This document shows, one piece after another, positions 62,844 to 64,000 of a stretch of 64,000 bases of DNA. Where the stretch lies: assembly GCF_000374585.1 (NCBI RefSeq), contig NZ_KB894650.1, positions 124,001 to 188,000 of the forward strand, written 5' to 3'. The position numbers were made by a program, and so were the translations under genes. Every line of letters starts with the position of its first letter. The stretch's first letter is position 1. The notes under the pieces were generated by a model. That model worked only from the letters and a program-made list of their open reading frames with translations, had not been told where the DNA came from and made no database searches. This stretch comes from Phocaeicola barnesiae DSM 18169 = JCM 13652 (lineage in GTDB: Bacteria > Bacteroidota > Bacteroidia > Bacteroidales > Bacteroidaceae).

Positions 62844-64000
62844 TCAATGTTTCTCCCAAAAACTCGGAGCAAACATCAGCAGGATACCGAAGACTTCCAG
62901 ACGACCGATCAGCATCAGGAAAGACAAAACCCATTTAGCCGCATCGGGTAAAGCATTCCAAGAGAAAGCCGGACCAAAAGAGCCAAGTCCAGGGCCTGTA
63001 TTTCCCATACTTGAAAGTACGGTACCTAATGCGTCTTCCAGATTCAGTCCCATGAATACCAGCAGCGTCCATCCCACAAAGGCACATATCAGATAGAGGA
63101 TGACAAACGTACCTACCGTGGCCAATGTATTCTGCGAAACAGCCTGTCCATTCACTTTCACCGGTAATACAGCACGCGGATGCATCAGACGGTTAAACTC
63201 GTTCTTTACATTCCGTAGAAGGATTACTACACGCATCAATTTCACACCTCCACTGGTAGAACCTGTACATCCTCCGGCCACCATGGTATACAGAAACAGC
63301 ATCCACGTAAACGGTGCCCACATATTGTAATCGTCGGTTCCGAATCCACAGGAAGTATGCAGGGAAGCTACCTGGAAAAATGCAGACCGGAAAGCCCGTT
63401 CCAATCCGTATCCATTATGCAACACCAATGAAACTGTAATCAATAATGTCACCACCATCACGGAAGTCAGAAAAGCCTTGGTTTCATCATCTTTGAACAA
63501 ATGGCGTACCTGTCCGCGCAGACACATGAAATACAGAGAAAAGTTGATGCTGGACAACAACATATAGATGGCAATAACGTATTCAATATAGGCCGAATTC
63601 CAATGAGCAACACTGGTCTGCTTCGTCGAATACCCTCCGGTTGCAGCCGTCGCGAATGCATGACACACAGCATCGAACAAGTCCATTCCACCTATCAGCA
63701 ACAGAATAATCAAGGAACCGGTAATCAGCAGATAAATCAGCCACAACCATTTGGCCATCACACTGATTTTCGGATGAATCTTGTCGTGTATCACCCCTGT
63801 AGCTTCCGCCGAGAAAAGCACCTGGTTACCTACACCGAAAATCGGCAATACAGCGATGGTAAAGAAGATAATTCCCAAACCGCCGATCCATTGTGTAAAA
63901 CTCCGCCAGAAAAGCATTCCGTGCGATAAAGCCTCTATATCATCCAGAATAGTGGCCCCGGTAGTTGTAAAACCAGACATCGTCTCAAAAAAGGCATTCG
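62844..64000 (-). CDS. trkH: TrkH-type K+ uptake channel subunit, 5' end missing
   Basis: Membrane component of Trk/Ktr-type potassium uptake. The frame is open to the right edge (NAFFETMSGFTTTGATIL), so the first helices are outside the window. The K+-filter P-loops are seen as SGFTTTGAT, AFATAATGGYSTKQ, SLHTSCGFGTDDYN and SSMGNTGPGLGSFGP, each with the filter Gly. The C-terminus is complete (LFAPSFWEKH). The cytoplasmic TrkA partner is not in this window; it would be expected just beyond the edge or elsewhere. Confidence 0.94.
   Translation of the reverse strand, partial: NAFFETMSGFTTTGATILDDIEALSHGMLFWRSFTQWIGGLGIIFFTIAVLPIFGVGNQVLFSAEATGVIHDKIHPKISVMAKWLWLIYLLITGSLIILLLIGGMDLFDAVCHAFATAATGGYSTKQTSVAHWNSAYIEYVIAIYMLLSSINFSLYFMCLRGQVRHLFKDDETKAFLTSVMVVTLLITVSLVLHNGYGLERAFRSAFFQVASLHTSCGFGTDDYNMWAPFTWMLFLYTMVAGGCTGSTSGGVKLMRVVILLRNVKNEFNRLMHPRAVLPVKVNGQAVSQNTLATVGTFVILYLICAFVGWTLLVFMGLNLEDALGTVLSSMGNTGPGLGSFGPAFSWNALPDAAKWVLSFLMLIGRLEVFGILLMFAPSFWEKH

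Overview
The window is chromosomal DNA of a member of the Bacteroidota, most likely the order Bacteroidales and a Bacteroides/Phocaeicola-like gut bacterium. The evidence is a complete nqrABCDEF operon, Bacteroidota-type TamB, BamD and omega-like proteins, BlaI/BlaR1-TonB pairs, two AAA-ATPase/DUF1703-type nucleases, and at least sixteen promoters carrying the Bacteroides -7 element TAnnTTTG. No rRNA, tRNA or CRISPR array was seen. Species cannot be fixed from the sequence alone.

Layout. 0-6 kb: 3'-truncated lipB on the minus strand, then a plus-strand run of a DUF3298-type lipoprotein, rsmG, a metallo-beta-lactamase-fold hydrolase and gcvP, closed by a terminator shared with the convergent fhs. 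gcvP and fhs both serve one-carbon metabolism. 7.8-10 kb: a membrane acyltransferase and an Rpn-type nuclease whose C-terminus is a short tandem repeat. 10-19 kb: a four-gene RND efflux operon (adaptor, pump A, TolC-like channel, pump B). The adaptor and pump A are each interrupted by an apparent one-base deletion. 19-26 kb: about 1 kb with no convincing gene, an AAA-ATPase/nuclease, blaR1-blaI, a truncated beta-propeller gene, exported thiol peroxidase, tag glycosylase and a second MBL protein.

26-35 kb holds the most coherent regulatory unit. A histidine kinase and a sigma54-dependent response regulator are divergent from a three-gene ABC operon (permease, ATPase, permease). The gap between them carries a near-consensus sigma54 promoter and, 54-92 bp upstream of it, two 17-bp palindromes spaced 22 bp centre to centre. 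This looks like a complete local two-component/sigma54 circuit. 35-37 kb: a Nim-like flavoprotein and a MATE exporter.

37-40 kb looks acquired. A Crp/Fnr-type regulator is divergent from an SMR-MFS exporter pair and sits next to a scrap of tyrosine integrase joined to an internal piece of a MobV-type relaxase. A second AAA-ATPase/nuclease follows at 40.2-41.8 kb. 42-46 kb is core: bamD-rpoZ-DUF4293 divergent from uvrB. 46.7-52.6 kb is the nqr operon (Na+-pumping NADH:quinone reductase). 52.8-55.7 kb: exported C1 peptidase and NhaC antiporter. 56-62.5 kb: tamB followed by aguA and aguB, which turn agmatine into putrescine. The window ends in trkH, cut at its 5' end.

Functionally, the window combines housekeeping (lipoylation, glycine/folate metabolism, repair, envelope assembly, Na+ and K+ energetics) with several envelope transport systems and two patches of accessory DNA (about 18.9-24 kb and 36.8-41.9 kb).
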